Source: Amoebophrya sp. AT5.2 (Eukaryota > Sar > Dinophyceae > Syndiniales > Amoebophryaceae). From it: a stretch of DNA of 24,984 bases. The position numbers were made by a program, and so were the translations under genes. Below are positions 1-9,227 of this stretch, in pieces; positions within the stretch are counted from its first letter, which is position 1, and each line of letters starts with the position of its first letter. The stretch is taken from contig RXOD01004269.1 of the NCBI GenBank assembly GCA_005223375.1, positions 1 to 24,984 on the forward strand, written 5' to 3'. Under the pieces are notes generated by a model, which saw only the letters and a program-made list of their open reading frames with translations, was not told where the DNA came from and did no database searches.

Positions 1-2519
1 GGGAGCCAGGGCAGCGGCTCCTCCTGCTCCCGCCAGGTCTTCCGCCGGAACGCGCCGACCGCAAACAGCTCGTCCAAGGTGTGTACTGGGTCGTGGACAA
101 ACTGGTCGCGCCAGTTTCGGCGCGCAGTGTCCGCGTTCTGCACCATGAGAGGCAGAGGCGAGCAGTCCAAGAAGCCGAACCGCACGTCGAGGTCCTCTCG
201 GTCCGGCAGCCCGTGCAGGTACGAGTACAAAGGCATAGCGTGGCAATCCGTCGCGAAAAAGACCGTGAGGCTTTTACCCAGGAAGGGATCACTTGCTGGT
301 GCTGTTGCGGTACTGTTAGAACTTGTGTCTTTAGTCGGTATTCCCATCGCGTGCACCTTGTTCCCGCCCTCGTGCACGGTCGCGTTGGTCACGACGCAGT
401 CCTCGACCTTGCCATGCAGCTTCGAACGGTCTTGCCCCACGTACTGGCAGGGTTTCACCCACGACCCCGCGGAAGATCGGCCGTCTCCTGCGTTTCGGCT
501 CCGGCTAAGGCTCCACACCTCCTCCCGCAGAAAGGACAGCACCTTGTCCCCCCCGCGTTGGTGGAAAAACGCGAAAAAAACCGTTAGGCCGATCTGCAGC
601 AGAAACACGAAGAAGAAGGGCGTCCGGCAGACCCGCCCTCGCTCAAACAGGTGCTTCAGCCCCTCCGCGACGCAGAGGTGGGCGACCCACGAGACGGGGA
701 GCAGGAAGCGGTGCTCCTTGTGGCTCGCAAAGCTCAGTCCAATCAACGTCGCGAAAAATCCGATCAGCAGCGGCCGCATGCGGCGCTGCGTGGCGAGAGT
801 AATGTCGGACGCGGTCAGTGGTCTTGGTCGTGTCTTCTCCTCGTCGGACGCAGTTTTGGCGGTGGGGGCGCGGGAAGAAAAAAATGCAATGTTAGTAGTA
901 GAAGTGGTCATCTTTTTCGTATAAGCGTGGTCGGAGGAGGTAGTTGTGTCATCTTCCTCCGATGGGTGTGTCACACCCTTTTTTCCTCGCCTCGGAAAAA
1001 TTTTGTAGAAGCCGTACACGAAGAGCGGCAAGTAACTTGCGAGCGCGGCGCCGAGCCCGTCGAAGAAGTACCAGCGGAACGGGTGCGCGCCGTAGACCGC
1101 GCCGCCGTCTTGGAAAAGATTGAACTGCACGAAGTTCACGAAGCTGCTTGTTGGCAGCAGTTTCCAGTTCGACCGCTTGCGGTAGGCGTCGACTTGCACC
1201 ACTTCGTGGTGAAAATACGCGTACATGCAGGTGTCCAGCAGCACCCCGAACACCGAAAACACCACTTTCCCCACGAGCACAAAGCAGAAGAACAACTGCC
1301 AGGAGTTCGCGACCATCCTTATACACCTCCTGGCACAGGCGCGGAACGGGCGGAAACAGGCGAACACAGCCCGGTCGGCGGCCGGCGGGCTAGCGGCCTG
1401 CAGGTACTCGAAGCTGAGCACGTAAGGCAGCCAGAAAAGAATCGCGGTCGGCCGCACGACGCAACTCAAACTACCAACAGCCACCCCGAGTATCTTCTCC
1501 AACGATCGGCTGTCCTCGTCTTCGTCCTGCTGTTCTCCGCTTCTCATACTTCTCCCGGCGCCAAAGGTGGAAGCGTTCGTTCTAATTGTAGATCCAGTTC
1601 TTTCACCTGCCACCTGGTACAAGTAAACGCCGAGGACGTTGAGGAACAACTCCAAGCAGCTGGAGTACGTACGCGGCATCGCGAAGAAATTGAACCAGGA
1701 GAAAACGCTCACGACCAGCAACAGATTCGCCCGGAACGTTGCTTGCTGCTGCAGGGCTTTTTCATCTGCATCTTCCGTCGAGATGGTTCTCTTTGTAGTT
1801 CCTCCTCCTGGCTCAACATCTTCCTCGTCGCCCCTGCTAACGTGATTGCGGTCATCATCCTTGTCTTCCTCGTCCTTCTTGTGTCCGTCGTCTGCTTTCC
1901 TCGATCGGGCGGCCGGCTCCTTTTCGCTGCGAAGAGGACCACGGTCCAAGGCTCTGGATCCTGGCCGGGATGAAATTTCGTTTTTGAGGAAGACGTGCTC
2001 GGCGATCTTGTACACGAGGAGGTCGGTGGCTGCCGCAAGGACGCTCTGGACGTACACGCGCGGACCGTACGCGACCAGATAGTTCTCGAGCCACGCGCTG
2101 AAGGGAACCGCCGACGAGCCCCCTCCGCCGTCCTCCACCACCGCCCCGAACAGCCACCGCGGCGTCAGCAGGTAGATCGCGCGTTTCGGGAGGACCGCGG
2201 AGAAGGCGGAAAAGGCGAAGGTGGCGACCCTCGACCCGAGCAGGACGTTTCCGGCCGCCGCGCCGTAGGCGTTGAGGTAGGCGTAAAAAGGCCCCGTGGT
2301 GACCGCCTGCACGCAGTAGTAGTAGCCGATGAAGAGCAGCGGGTGCAGCCAGGAGCGGAGCGCGTGGCAGCGGTCCCACTCCCAGGTGAAGTGGCCAGTG
2401 CCGAAAACGAACCGGTACGCGATCTCCAAGGACTGCCACTGCTCATCGGGCGCAAACGCGGTGCACAGCAAATGCGCGTTCAGAGCGCGAAAAAAGAGCA
2501 ACCCGAGAAACAGACGCAT
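1..2519 (-). CDS. PIGB: GPI mannosyltransferase III (PIG-B/Gpi10), partial at the window edge
   Basis: This ER-membrane GT22 mannosyltransferase adds the third mannose to the GPI anchor precursor, using dolichol-phosphate-mannose. One uninterrupted frame of 839 codons starts at ATG 2519-2517 and leaves the window at base 1, so the stop is not seen. Visible family marks are the luminal F-x-PDE-x-WQ-x2-E motif (D25, E26), then G-x-FTWEW and RS near residues 40-56, FNLFQ...YG-HP-x2-WYF near 455-480, SHKEHRF near 600, HQRG near 655 and a DCHAMPLYSYLHG block near 755, all in PIG-B order. The human protein is about 554 residues. This one is longer because of hydrophilic insertions near residues 180-258, 310-345 and 545-590. 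The ATG is the first after an in-frame TAA upstream. No intron is needed anywhere. Identity is firm; only the C-terminus is missing. Confidence 0.93.
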   Translation of the reverse strand, partial: MRLFLGLLFFRALNAHLLCTAFAPDEQWQSLEIAYRFVFGTGHFTWEWDRCHALRSWLHPLLFIGYYYCVQAVTTGPFYAYLNAYGAAAGNVLLGSRVATFAFSAFSAVLPKRAIYLLTPRWLFGAVVEDGGGGSSAVPFSAWLENYLVAYGPRVYVQSVLAAATDLLVYKIAEHVFLKNEISSRPGSRALDRGPLRSEKEPAARSRKADDGHKKDEEDKDDDRNHVSRGDEEDVEPGGGTTKRTISTEDADEKALQQQATFRANLLLVVSVFSWFNFFAMPRTYSSCLELFLNVLGVYLYQVAGERTGSTIRTNASTFGAGRSMRSGEQQDEDEDSRSLEKILGVAVGSLSCVVRPTAILFWLPYVLSFEYLQAASPPAADRAVFACFRPFRACARRCIRMVANSWQLFFCFVLVGKVVFSVFGVLLDTCMYAYFHHEVVQVDAYRKRSNWKLLPTSSFVNFVQFNLFQDGGAVYGAHPFRWYFFDGLGAALASYLPLFVYGFYKIFPRRGKKGVTHPSEEDDTTTSSDHAYTKKMTTSTTNIAFFSSRAPTAKTASDEEKTRPRPLTASDITLATQRRMRPLLIGFFATLIGLSFASHKEHRFLLPVSWVAHLCVAEGLKHLFERGRVCRTPFFFVFLLQIGLTVFFAFFHQRGGDKVLSFLREEVWSLSRSRNAGDGRSSAGSWVKPCQYVGQDRSKLHGKVEDCVVTNATVHEGGNKVHAMGIPTKDTSSNSTATAPASDPFLGKSLTVFFATDCHAMPLYSYLHGLPDREDLDVRFGFLDCSPLPLMVQNADTARRNWRDQFVHDPVHTLDELFAVGAFRRKTWREQEEPLPWL

Positions 2520-3133
2520 GATCGATGTGCTCGGACAAATTATAAAAGTGTAAGACGAACCACCATGCAGAAACGGCCAATTTTCATTAATTTTTGTTAT
2601 TTTTTATGCTTTTTTTGATGAAATTTCCGCTAAATCGCAAACCCAAAAATCTAGCTGTAGGTGCAGAACGCCGCGGCGACGGCTTCATCGAGCTCGACGA
2701 CGCCTCCGCCGCTGCACCTTCAACGATCTCGTCGAGGCCTTTGCCGCCTCAACTTCGTCTTCGCGGCCGCCGTTCACCCTCGATCTCGATAGCGAAAAAA
2801 GTTGTGGTTTCGGGCTAGTACCCCAACCGGTTGCATTGGGAGTTCATCTTCGCCCAGGCACGGGTGAAGCTGAAGAGAAGGTCGACTGACTCGCATGGGC
2901 CCAAAACTTCTCCACGATGCAGGTCCATGAGTTAGAATTTGTGCGCATACTTCGATGCGATGTTACTTCAGTATTTTCACTTGAAGAGCCACGTCAAGAT
3001 CCCCATCCCTCTTCACGACAGGGGGGAGCCTGCGCGAGGAATCCAGCAATCTCTAAAAGTTGGACAACGTGGATCATCCGGGGGCGCAGCCTGGAGACTT
3101 CATTTTTGTATTTGGAGGAGCACAAAACGACTC

Positions 3134-3144
3134 TGAAAGTTTCA
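3134..3144. repeat. Palindrome copy 1 (11-bp core)
   Basis: Core TGAAAGTTTCA; the extension is broken on the right (CAT instead of CAG). It lies 335 bases upstream of the gene Y ATG and is the leftmost copy seen. Confidence 0.7.
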
Positions 3145-3330
3145 TAACCTGCCACAGAAAGAGAAGCTTTTCCATGTGAGTACCTCTACCGGTTGTTGCG
3201 GCGGAGCCCCAGCGCGGCCGAACGATACCTGTGCGGTGGCGTGTATGTTTGAGATTATACGCTGGGAGGAGTGGCCGCCTGAAGAGTGAAGTGACACGGA
3301 AAAACTACACGAGTGGGAGCGTGCTCGCGA

Positions 3331-3347
3331 TTCTGAAAGTTTCAGAA
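3331..3347. repeat. Palindrome copy 2 (17 bp)
   Basis: TTCTGAAA-G-TTTCAGAA: two 8-base arms around one central base. It lies 132 bases upstream of the gene Y ATG in the divergent intergenic region. Confidence 0.85.
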
Positions 3348-3478
3348 CTGACAGAGGGAGTAATACAATTAAACATCAAAACGCATAATAGGCCTTAGGG
3401 CGCGGAATATATCAGGCTATCCTTAATTCAAAAACGCCTCGCGCGTTTCTCGACGTCGTCGACTGCAAACCTAACTCG

Positions 3479-4111
3479 ATGGCCCATCCCGGATCCGGAT
3501 CGTCGTCCTCAGGGCGAGGGCGAAGCGCAGCCATGGGTGGTGGACGCGCGGCACGACTGTTGCCCGAAGCTGAGCCCGAGCCCGAACAAACAGTCCAGCT
3601 CCATGCTGCCCATCCCAGTTCGGGCCGCACCCGTAGCGTACCGGCTGCAGCCGCGGCAGCACCAGCAGCACGCTCGAGCTCGAGTGCGAGTGTTCGGGCA
3701 CGAGCGCAGCCAGGTGCTGACGACCAAACGTTAGACGTAAATCCAGCACATCACCCCTGCAACTACGTTAGCTTCCACTTCTCCACGCGGCGCCACCTTC
3801 CGCCCGTGCCGGATCTTGGACTCAATGGGTTCTACCTCAACACCCTTGGGGTTCATACCGTGAAGAAGTACCCAGAATGCGAAACGTGCTTGAATCATCT
3901 CTACAGCGCGGCGATGAAGCACTGCAGACCATTTCCTCGCAACAACGTGAACAACAAGTACGTCCCAGGAGTCCAGGCCATTCGAATGGGCTACCAGTCT
4001 TTTTTGAAAAAGAACGGCTTTGGGAAAGGCAGCGAACAGCTTCCCCTGTACCTAATGCAAATGATCAAGGACCGGCACTGCACGGACCCGCCCACGCTGA
4101 CGATCGAAGGC
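3479..4111 (+). CDS. Gene Y, predicted exon 1 (unrecognised protein, N-terminus)
   Basis: The frame opens at ATG 3479. Residues 1 to about 85 are low complexity (Ser, Ala, Pro, Glu, Arg). From about residue 90 there is ordinary globular sequence with clustered Cys and His (a C-x2-C-x3-H pattern near 140-146, further C/H near 153 and 199), which might bind a metal, though no known zinc finger is matched. I end the exon at 4111, where a GTGAGG donor follows a complete codon (phase 0). Beyond it the frame stays open to 4261 but runs into a CTTAG hexamer repeat read as alternating Leu-Ser, which looks non-coding. The phase matches exon 2 at 5295. If the join is wrong, this is a separate ORF of 260 codons ending at 4261. 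No family is recognised. Confidence 0.6.
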
Positions 4112-4163
4112 GTGAGGCGCCCTACGGTACCACAGCCACTACTCATGCTCTTTTTTGATATTT

Positions 4164-4212
4164 GTCTTAGACTTAGTCTTAGCCTTAGCCTTGCCTTAGC
4201 CTTACGCTTAGA
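4164..4212. repeat. Degenerate CTTAG(C/T) hexamer repeat
   Basis: About eight near-copies of a six-base unit (CTTAGC, CTTAGA, CTTAGT, CTTACG). It lies just inside predicted intron 1 of gene Y. Confidence 0.8.
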
Positions 4213-4634
4213 AGTTAGTAGCTATCTCTGTGGCAAAGGCAAAAGTGTATCCATAAGGTAGACACCTACATCAGCTGCAGCTCCATCTCGTACGCGAGCG
4301 CAGGTATAGGCACTCGTGCTGTGTAGAAGGGCTGATGCCAAGTATCGTTCTTACCATGTGGCCCATCGGCGTGAGGGGCTTGCTGCGTCACAGCACCGCC
4401 CGCAGTCGCAGTGCTGGCTCCGCTCCGTCTATAGCTGAAGTCGTGCTTCTGCTTGTGGAGAGGGGGCGGGAGACGTTGACGTAGTGGTGCTAGAGGTGGT
4501 TCTCGAACACGAACACGAACTCGTGGTAGTTTGACTCGTAGACGTGGACGCGGGAGTGGGTGCGGAAGTGGTACTGCTGGCAGTGGCCGTCGTCATGGTC
4601 GTGGTCCTGCGGGCATCGTGCGCCGGCTTCTGGT

Positions 4635-4649
4635 TCTGAAACTTTCAGA
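4635..4649. repeat. Palindrome copy 3 (15 bp)
   Basis: TCTGAAA-C-TTTCAGA, with C as the central base on the plus strand. It lies in predicted intron 1 of gene Y. Confidence 0.85.
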
Positions 4650-5046
4650 CTCGTACTGGGTTCCAGTCGCGCCGGTCCACGAACAGTGCTGCCGAGTCGC
4701 CTGGTCTCCCCGCTCTCTACCTCCTCGAGCGCCATCAATCTCGGCAGCTGGAGCTGGACCTGCGTCGCTGCCTCCGTCCTTTCGGCCGACTCCCTTCTAG
4801 GCCTTCGTGAGAGGAGCCGGGACCAGCGCGCTGGTCTGTCCCGGTGACTCGCTGGCGATCTGGGCGCCCGACGAACTTGTGCTTGTGTTTGAACCTGGTA
4901 GAAGATAGTCGGAGTAAATAGCAACCGAAGCGCAGTGGCGGTGGTAGTTGTGGTCGTCCTCGTCTCACTGACGACGCGACCACGCCAATGATGGCGCTGG
5001 CATGTGTCTCTATGTGCCGTCTTCCGCAGACAATCACAATCCGAAT

Positions 5047-5057
5047 TGAAAGTTTCA
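5047..5057. repeat. Palindrome copy 4 (11-bp core)
   Basis: Core TGAAAGTTTCA, extended by GA on the right only. It lies in predicted intron 1 of gene Y. Confidence 0.75.
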
Positions 5058-5294
5058 GACTCATCTACGTGTGCGTCGACGTGGTCGCTATCCTGTTTTT
5101 AAACAATCAGCTTGAGCTTCAACTTGACGAAGTTGCATCCTTCAGCTCGAGTTCTGGTTCTCCTTCAAACTCTAGTTGTTATGAGTAGCAGCACAGTACC
5201 AGTACCAGTAGAACTAGCTGTAGCAGTTGTTGCCCCCTACTCGTGCTCGACCGTGACTTTGACTGACGCCACTTGTTCATCTACTCGGCGACAG

Positions 5295-6741
5295 GTAATG
5301 GCGGACGACATTGACTACGACATGGTCGACGACGTGGATTTATCTGACACGCAGCACCTTACCAAACACAAGAACAACCTCATCGGCGCTCTCAAAATGA
5401 CTGCATTCGAGAAAGAAGGCCTGCTGCAGTTTTTCCAGGACATAGACGAGAACCCAGCGCGGGCACGGTTGTGCATAAAGTACACGGCCGGGACGGGGCG
5501 GGGAAGCGGGGAACAACGACTTGAGCACATTTTGTCGTTTCTCAAGGGTGCATCTCAGAGGATAACTACTAGCAGCAGGAATCTGCTGAAGCTGTGCAAC
5601 TCGGTCGCGAAGGAGGGGGCAGCAAAGAAGAAGGACGCAGACGGCGCCGACAGTGATGATGGCGACCGAGCCGTCTGGGATCCTGCCCTAGCGCTTGAGG
5701 AGGAGAAGGCGAGCCTTTTCGACAATGCGAGGCTGTTGCAGGGTGACTGTGAAGTGGGCGAGGCGCTTGCAATGCAGGAGGATCAGCTTAAGGCGGCAAG
5801 GAGTGAGAAAGACTGGCGGCGCAGGGTGGTAGAAAGAAGTGAGGAGTTTATCTCCTCACGATCCTCGTGCCGATGCATACAGCGCAGTCGTAGAATGCAT
5901 CTGCCGGCGCTTCAATCCACTCTGGACAACATGAGAAGACGGGTCGAAGTCGCGCGATCACGCGGCACCGTCCTGGCAGGTTCGGCTGCAGGCACTGCCG
6001 AGAGTGCGCGCGCAGCGAAGCTTTCGGAACGCCCCGTGATTACTGGAAAGGGAACGAAACCGGCGGCGACACGGCGTCAGCGCGAGCAGGCCTTCCCTGT
6101 AGACCCACTCGACGGCGTCCTCTACTTCGACTGTGACCCTGATCTACAACTACACGAAGACTACGTCGCTCCTCTTTGCGACAATGAAGACGAGCAGGAG
6201 CAGCCCGGCGACGGAGCCAAGTCGGGCGAGGAGAACAGCAAATGCGCCGCTGTCCGTACTTCTATTACGGATGTCCAGCAGCAGCAGCTGCAGGTCGGGG
6301 TCCAAGGCGGACCAGCGCACGTTTCTGAAAGTTTCAGATCCTCGCGACACCTCTCAGGCGAAGCGTCGGCCGCGGCGGCGCCAGCAGCTTCTGCGGGGAC
6401 GCACCTAAATCAAGCAACAGCAGGGGCAAATCAAGGAGCGCGCACTTCGAGCAGCGTCGATATCAAAGCAAGTACCGGCAGCAGTTTCGTTCCCTCCTTC
6501 TCAACGTCGTCCGCGGCAGCGGCATCCTTCCGCGAAAATAGCGGCCCAAGAGCATCGTCCTTTGCACTTCCATGCGGGGGCGAATCGATGGAGAGCAGCT
6601 TCTGTTCCGCCGAGCCCGACCCGGAGGCGCGACTAGACCCGCCGCAGCCTGCGCTGAGCTTCGACGTACCATGGTGCGGACCATTTCGCGTTGATCTCTC
6701 GTGCTTGCCGGACGAGCCCGGCGCAGCTTGCGAGCTCGAGC
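5295..6741 (+). CDS. Gene Y, predicted exon 2 (unrecognised protein)
   Basis: A long frame open from 5112 to 6770. Coding character is convincing from about 5295, where an ACAG acceptor precedes GTA ATG GCG. The N-terminal part is acidic (DDIDYDMVDDVDLSD) and then helical, with regular Leu and Lys spacing to about 6000. The remainder is Ser/Ala/Gln-rich low complexity. I end it at 6741, before a GTATGA donor, leaving one base of a codon (phase 1), which fits exon 3. Palindrome copy 5 at 6324-6338 is read in frame as VSESFR. Alternatively this is a stand-alone gene starting at ATG 5180 or 5298 and stopping at 6770. No domain is recognised. Confidence 0.6.
6324..6338. repeat. Palindrome copy 5 (15 bp), inside an exon
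   Basis: TCTGAAA-G-TTTCAGA within the predicted coding exon 2 of gene Y. It is read as Ser-Glu-Ser-Phe-Arg. Confidence 0.85.
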
Positions 6742-7081
6742 GTATGACCCTACCTGTTTTAATTTATTGAATTACTTTGAATTTGGCCTGCCTTTGGTGA
6801 TAGCGGCGGCGGGCTGGGTATGGAGTCGCTGCTGGTTTGTGAGTTGTACCTCCGTCATCTCATTAATACTTAAATTGCAAACGTAGCTCTAGCTCGTGCT
6901 CGGGCAAAGATGAGTCTTTGCCATGGGCTCCCTACCTTCGGCACCCGTCGCCCACCACACTGCGACGCCGTTGCCGACCGCGACCGCGCCGTCTTCGTCT
7001 TAGTGCCGCAGCCTTTGGCTCATCTGAGTCTGACTCAGAGTGTGACTGCCTCAATCTCAAACTTAGTGTGTATCTGTGTCC

Positions 7082-7099
7082 ATTTAGATTTAGATTTAC
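7082..7099. repeat. ATTTAG hexamer repeat
   Basis: Three consecutive ATTTAG/ATTTAC units in predicted intron 2 of gene Y. Confidence 0.75.
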
Positions 7100-7184
7100 T
7101 GAGTAGCAAGCTCTAACAGTGACGCTGACCGTGGCACAGATTGCCACGCTGGTGTCGGACGACAGACCTGCTCTCGACTGAAAG

Positions 7185-7195
7185 TGAAAGTTTCA
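7185..7195. repeat. Palindrome copy 6 (11-bp core)
   Basis: Core TGAAAGTTTCA followed by GG. It lies in predicted intron 2 of gene Y. Confidence 0.75.
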
Positions 7196-7242
7196 GGAAC
7201 GGCTTGCACGCCGAAGCCACAGCCAGCATCTAAGTACCTAGT

Positions 7243-7279
7243 GGCACACGCACACCCACACCCACACGCACAGACACAG
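7243..7279. repeat. CACACN hexamer repeat
   Basis: Six-base units CACACG, CACACC and CAGACA in tandem. A related CACAGT/CACACT patch follows at 7368-7393. Confidence 0.75.
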
Positions 7280-7367
7280 TGCTGGACAGAAAATCGCTAA
7301 TAGACTCATGGCAGTGCTTCTGCTTGTTCATGTGCTGGTGCTGCGCGTGCGCCAGCATATCTCCCCT

Positions 7368-7393
7368 CACAGTCACACTCACAGTCACAGTAC
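7368..7393. repeat. CACAGT/CACTCA hexamer repeat
   Basis: Tandem degenerate six-base units of CACAGT and CACACT type in predicted intron 2 of gene Y. Confidence 0.65.
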
Positions 7394-7522
7394 AACTACA
7401 GTAGTAAAAGCAAGGCACGCCCGCGAAAGGATCAGCGCGCGCGACGTGTGCTCTCGTTGCTAGCTTGCAGCGAAAGGCTAAGGCTAAGACTCAGGGTCTT
7501 GTTGCTGGCGTTCTACTTCTAT

Positions 7523-7567
7523 GCCCTTGCTCTTGTGCTTGTGCGTGTGCTTCTGCTACTGCTTGGA
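7523..7567. repeat. CTTGTG/CTTCTG hexamer repeat
   Basis: Tandem degenerate units beginning CTTG or CTTC, six bases apart, in predicted intron 2 of gene Y. Confidence 0.65.
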
Positions 7568-7841
7568 CATGTACTTATATTTTCTTTTTCATGCTGATGC
7601 TCAAATAGAATCGACGCGCGCACTAATTTAAATTTTACTTTTGGCTTAGTTTAAGTTTCATCCACTCTCATTCGGCCACAGCTCCTGAGTTCCGTACCAC
7701 ATACGCAGTGCTGTCGTAGCGGTAAGCCGTAGTTTCAGATCTTCAACTGCAGCGATAGTGAGTCTCGGTGTCTTTCTCTAGCCTCTCCAGCATTTGGTTT
7801 TGGATCTGCCCTTGCGTTTGCCCGCTCCGTCTCCGAACAGG

Positions 7842-7890
7842 TACAGGCTCAACAGGTTCAGGCTCAGGCACTGGCTCTGGCTCTGGCACT
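7842..7890. repeat. CAGGCT/CTGGCT hexamer repeat
   Basis: Six-base units CAGGCT, CAGGTT, CAGGCA and CTGGCT in tandem, ending about 20 bases before the ATG at 7909. Confidence 0.75.
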
Positions 7891-7908
7891 TGACGCAATA
7901 GTAGAAAG

Positions 7909-8328
7909 ATGCCCACCTCGCCCCGGCCCCGGATCGACTCCGCGGACGCCTCGCCGCCCATCCCCCGGCCCCAGATCCCCTCCATCGCCGTCGAGAGGGA
8001 GGTCAAAAAAAAGTTGCGGGACGAGGAGGCGCGCTCCTTGAAAAAGAAGGCTGGCGAAGTGGCGGCGGCGCACACTTCCAACAAGCCGCACGACTATCAC
8101 CGCGTCTTGCTCGAGGTGCACTCGTCGGTGGTCGACATGATCAACTCCATCCGTCTGGAAATCGGTACCGAGGAGATGAAGGCTCCCCACCTGGCGGCGA
8201 GTCAGAATGTCAACCCGCCGGCGAACCTGGATGGCGTCGCGACGGCGGCCGTTCAGGAACGGCACTCGCGGCAGCTGAGTGACGTGCTTTGGTACCTCGA
8301 CGTGATCTACCAGCACCAACTCGAGTGA
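7909..8328 (+). CDS. Small unrecognised protein nested in gene Y intron 2
   Basis: ATG 7909 to TGA 8326-8328 gives 139 residues. Third codon positions are strongly G/C, as in PIGB and gene X, unlike the sequence around it, so I think it is coding. The protein has a Pro-rich N-terminus, a charged Lys/Arg/Glu helix near residues 29-50 and a helical C-terminal half ending in VLWYLDVIYQHQLE. No signal peptide, membrane segment or known domain is seen. An AG lies a few bases before the ATG, so it may start a spliced or trans-spliced exon. A GTGAAG overlaps the last codon (exon end 8324, phase 2) and would join in phase to an acceptor at 16149, so it could instead be an early exon of gene X. It has not been placed in gene Y because its acceptors do not fit exon 2. 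Confidence 0.5.
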   Translation: MPTSPRPRIDSADASPPIPRPQIPSIAVEREVKKKLRDEEARSLKKKAGEVAAAHTSNKPHDYHRVLLEVHSSVVDMINSIRLEIGTEEMKAPHLAASQNVNPPANLDGVATAAVQERHSRQLSDVLWYLDVIYQHQLE

Positions 8329-8712
8329 AGGGGAACGCGGTCAACTCCGTCGCGATTGGTGGCCACCTTCTGGAACTTCGTGCGCAGTGGCAGTTCATCT
8401 CGCACATGCACAGTTGCGAGCCCTATTTATTGTTCTTCTTCTGCAACAGCTTCGACTTCGTCTACGATCGCCAGTTCGACTCCGTCGGGCTTGGCGGATC
8501 CTAAGCTATGCCATCGCCACGCCATCGGCAGTGGAGACTAGCTGCTGCATGTTTATCGATTGACTTTCATTGACATTTTGACGCACACGACAAAAGACTG
8601 AGTTTCGCGCGCGGGTACAACTTCGCGCGGTAGCGAAGACCACGGAGCTGTAGTCGGGAACCGACTGCAGCAGCACAGGGCGGGAACAATCGACATCAGG
8701 AGGTGGCCGAAA

Positions 8713-8725
8713 CTGAAACTTTCAG
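8713..8725. repeat. Palindrome copy 7 (13 bp)
   Basis: CTGAAA-C-TTTCAG, with C as the central base on the plus strand. It lies in predicted intron 2 of gene Y. Confidence 0.85.
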
Positions 8726-9000
8726 AAACTAAGCCGGCGCGCTAAGTTATGCGAGCCGTCGCGACAGGCAGAAGGGCTTGCTCAATCGCCGTTATGTCCA
8801 GCTCAACCTGAGAGAGGCCCGATGAGGTCCGGGTGGAAGAGAAGGAGAACGCGCTTCGCATAGCGTCGAGAGAGAATGCCAGAGAGAAGACTGAGCTATC
8901 GCGTTTCGTTCGTCATCCTCATCGTCGAAAGTCGAGGAGCGCGCTTTCTTCCGAGCGTGAACCAGCACCACCCTACCACTACGCGATCGCGTTAAAGATT

Positions 9001-9080
9001 GGTAAAGGTAAAGAGGACTAAGATATTGATATTGCTTATGCTTATTCGTAACGAGAAAGATAAAGATAAAGATAAAGGGG
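9001..9080. repeat. Cluster of different hexamer tandem duplications
   Basis: Within 80 bases, several different six-base units are each repeated side by side: GGTAAA twice, GATATT twice, GCTTAT twice and AGATAA three times. It lies near the 3' end of predicted intron 2 of gene Y. Confidence 0.85.
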
Positions 9081-9227
9081 ACTGGTAAAGATATGGACCA
9101 TCGGGGATCTGTCGTCTGAAACTGGGGCGCCCGACTTACAAATATCCGGGACCATCTACGTCTACATTGGCTCAAGCATTCGCGCTTGCGTGAGCATCCA
9201 TGTGCGTTTATTTTTTGTGTGTCAGAA

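Larger units (their letters stand above)
2520..3478. other. Divergent intergenic region between PIGB and gene Y
   Basis: This 959-base stretch lies between the PIGB start (minus strand) and the gene Y start (plus strand), so it should hold both promoters. It begins AT-rich near 2520-2650. A GC-rich island follows at about 2665-2815, open in more than one frame but without a convincing start, splice context or protein. Two palindrome copies (3134-3144 and 3331-3347) lie near the gene Y end. A TATA-like AATATATC sits near 3406-3413, about 70 bases before the gene Y ATG. No gene is called. Confidence 0.5.
4112..5294 (+). other. Gene Y, predicted intron 1
   Basis: Predicted GT-AG intron of 1183 bases, donor GTGAGG at 4112, acceptor GACAG ending at 5294, phase 0. 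It contains palindrome copies 3 and 4 and several hexamer repeat patches. Open frames inside (for example 4490-4924 minus and 4531-4800 plus) are low-complexity readings of repeats and are not called. Confidence 0.45.

Noticed and set aside
79..1973. Long plus-strand and other minus-strand ORFs over the PIGB region
   Set aside because: They are shadows of the PIGB frame, which is open from 2519 to 1 and carries the family motifs; the G/C-rich third positions keep other frames open.
1855..2439. Minus-strand frame of 194 codons, Arg/Leu-rich
   Set aside because: Overlaps PIGB on the same strand in another frame and consists of Arg/Gly/Leu low complexity typical of a frame-shifted GC-rich gene.
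2541..2548. TATAAAAG as a TATA box
   Set aside because: It points toward gene Y but lies more than 900 bases from its ATG, and for PIGB it is on the wrong strand and only about 22 bases from the start codon.
2594..2890. GC-rich open stretch in the divergent region as an exon
   Set aside because: Open in several frames with no ATG or convincing splice sites and no protein-like composition that favours one frame.
4490..5064. Open frames on both strands in gene Y intron 1
   Set aside because: They are readings of degenerate repeats (Ser/Arg/Pro-rich), with no start context and poor agreement with the codon bias of the neighbouring exons.
7864..8319. Minus-strand frame of 151 codons opposite the 7909-8328 ORF
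   Set aside because: His/Val/Arg-rich antisense of a G/C-third-position gene; the plus strand gives the natural protein.
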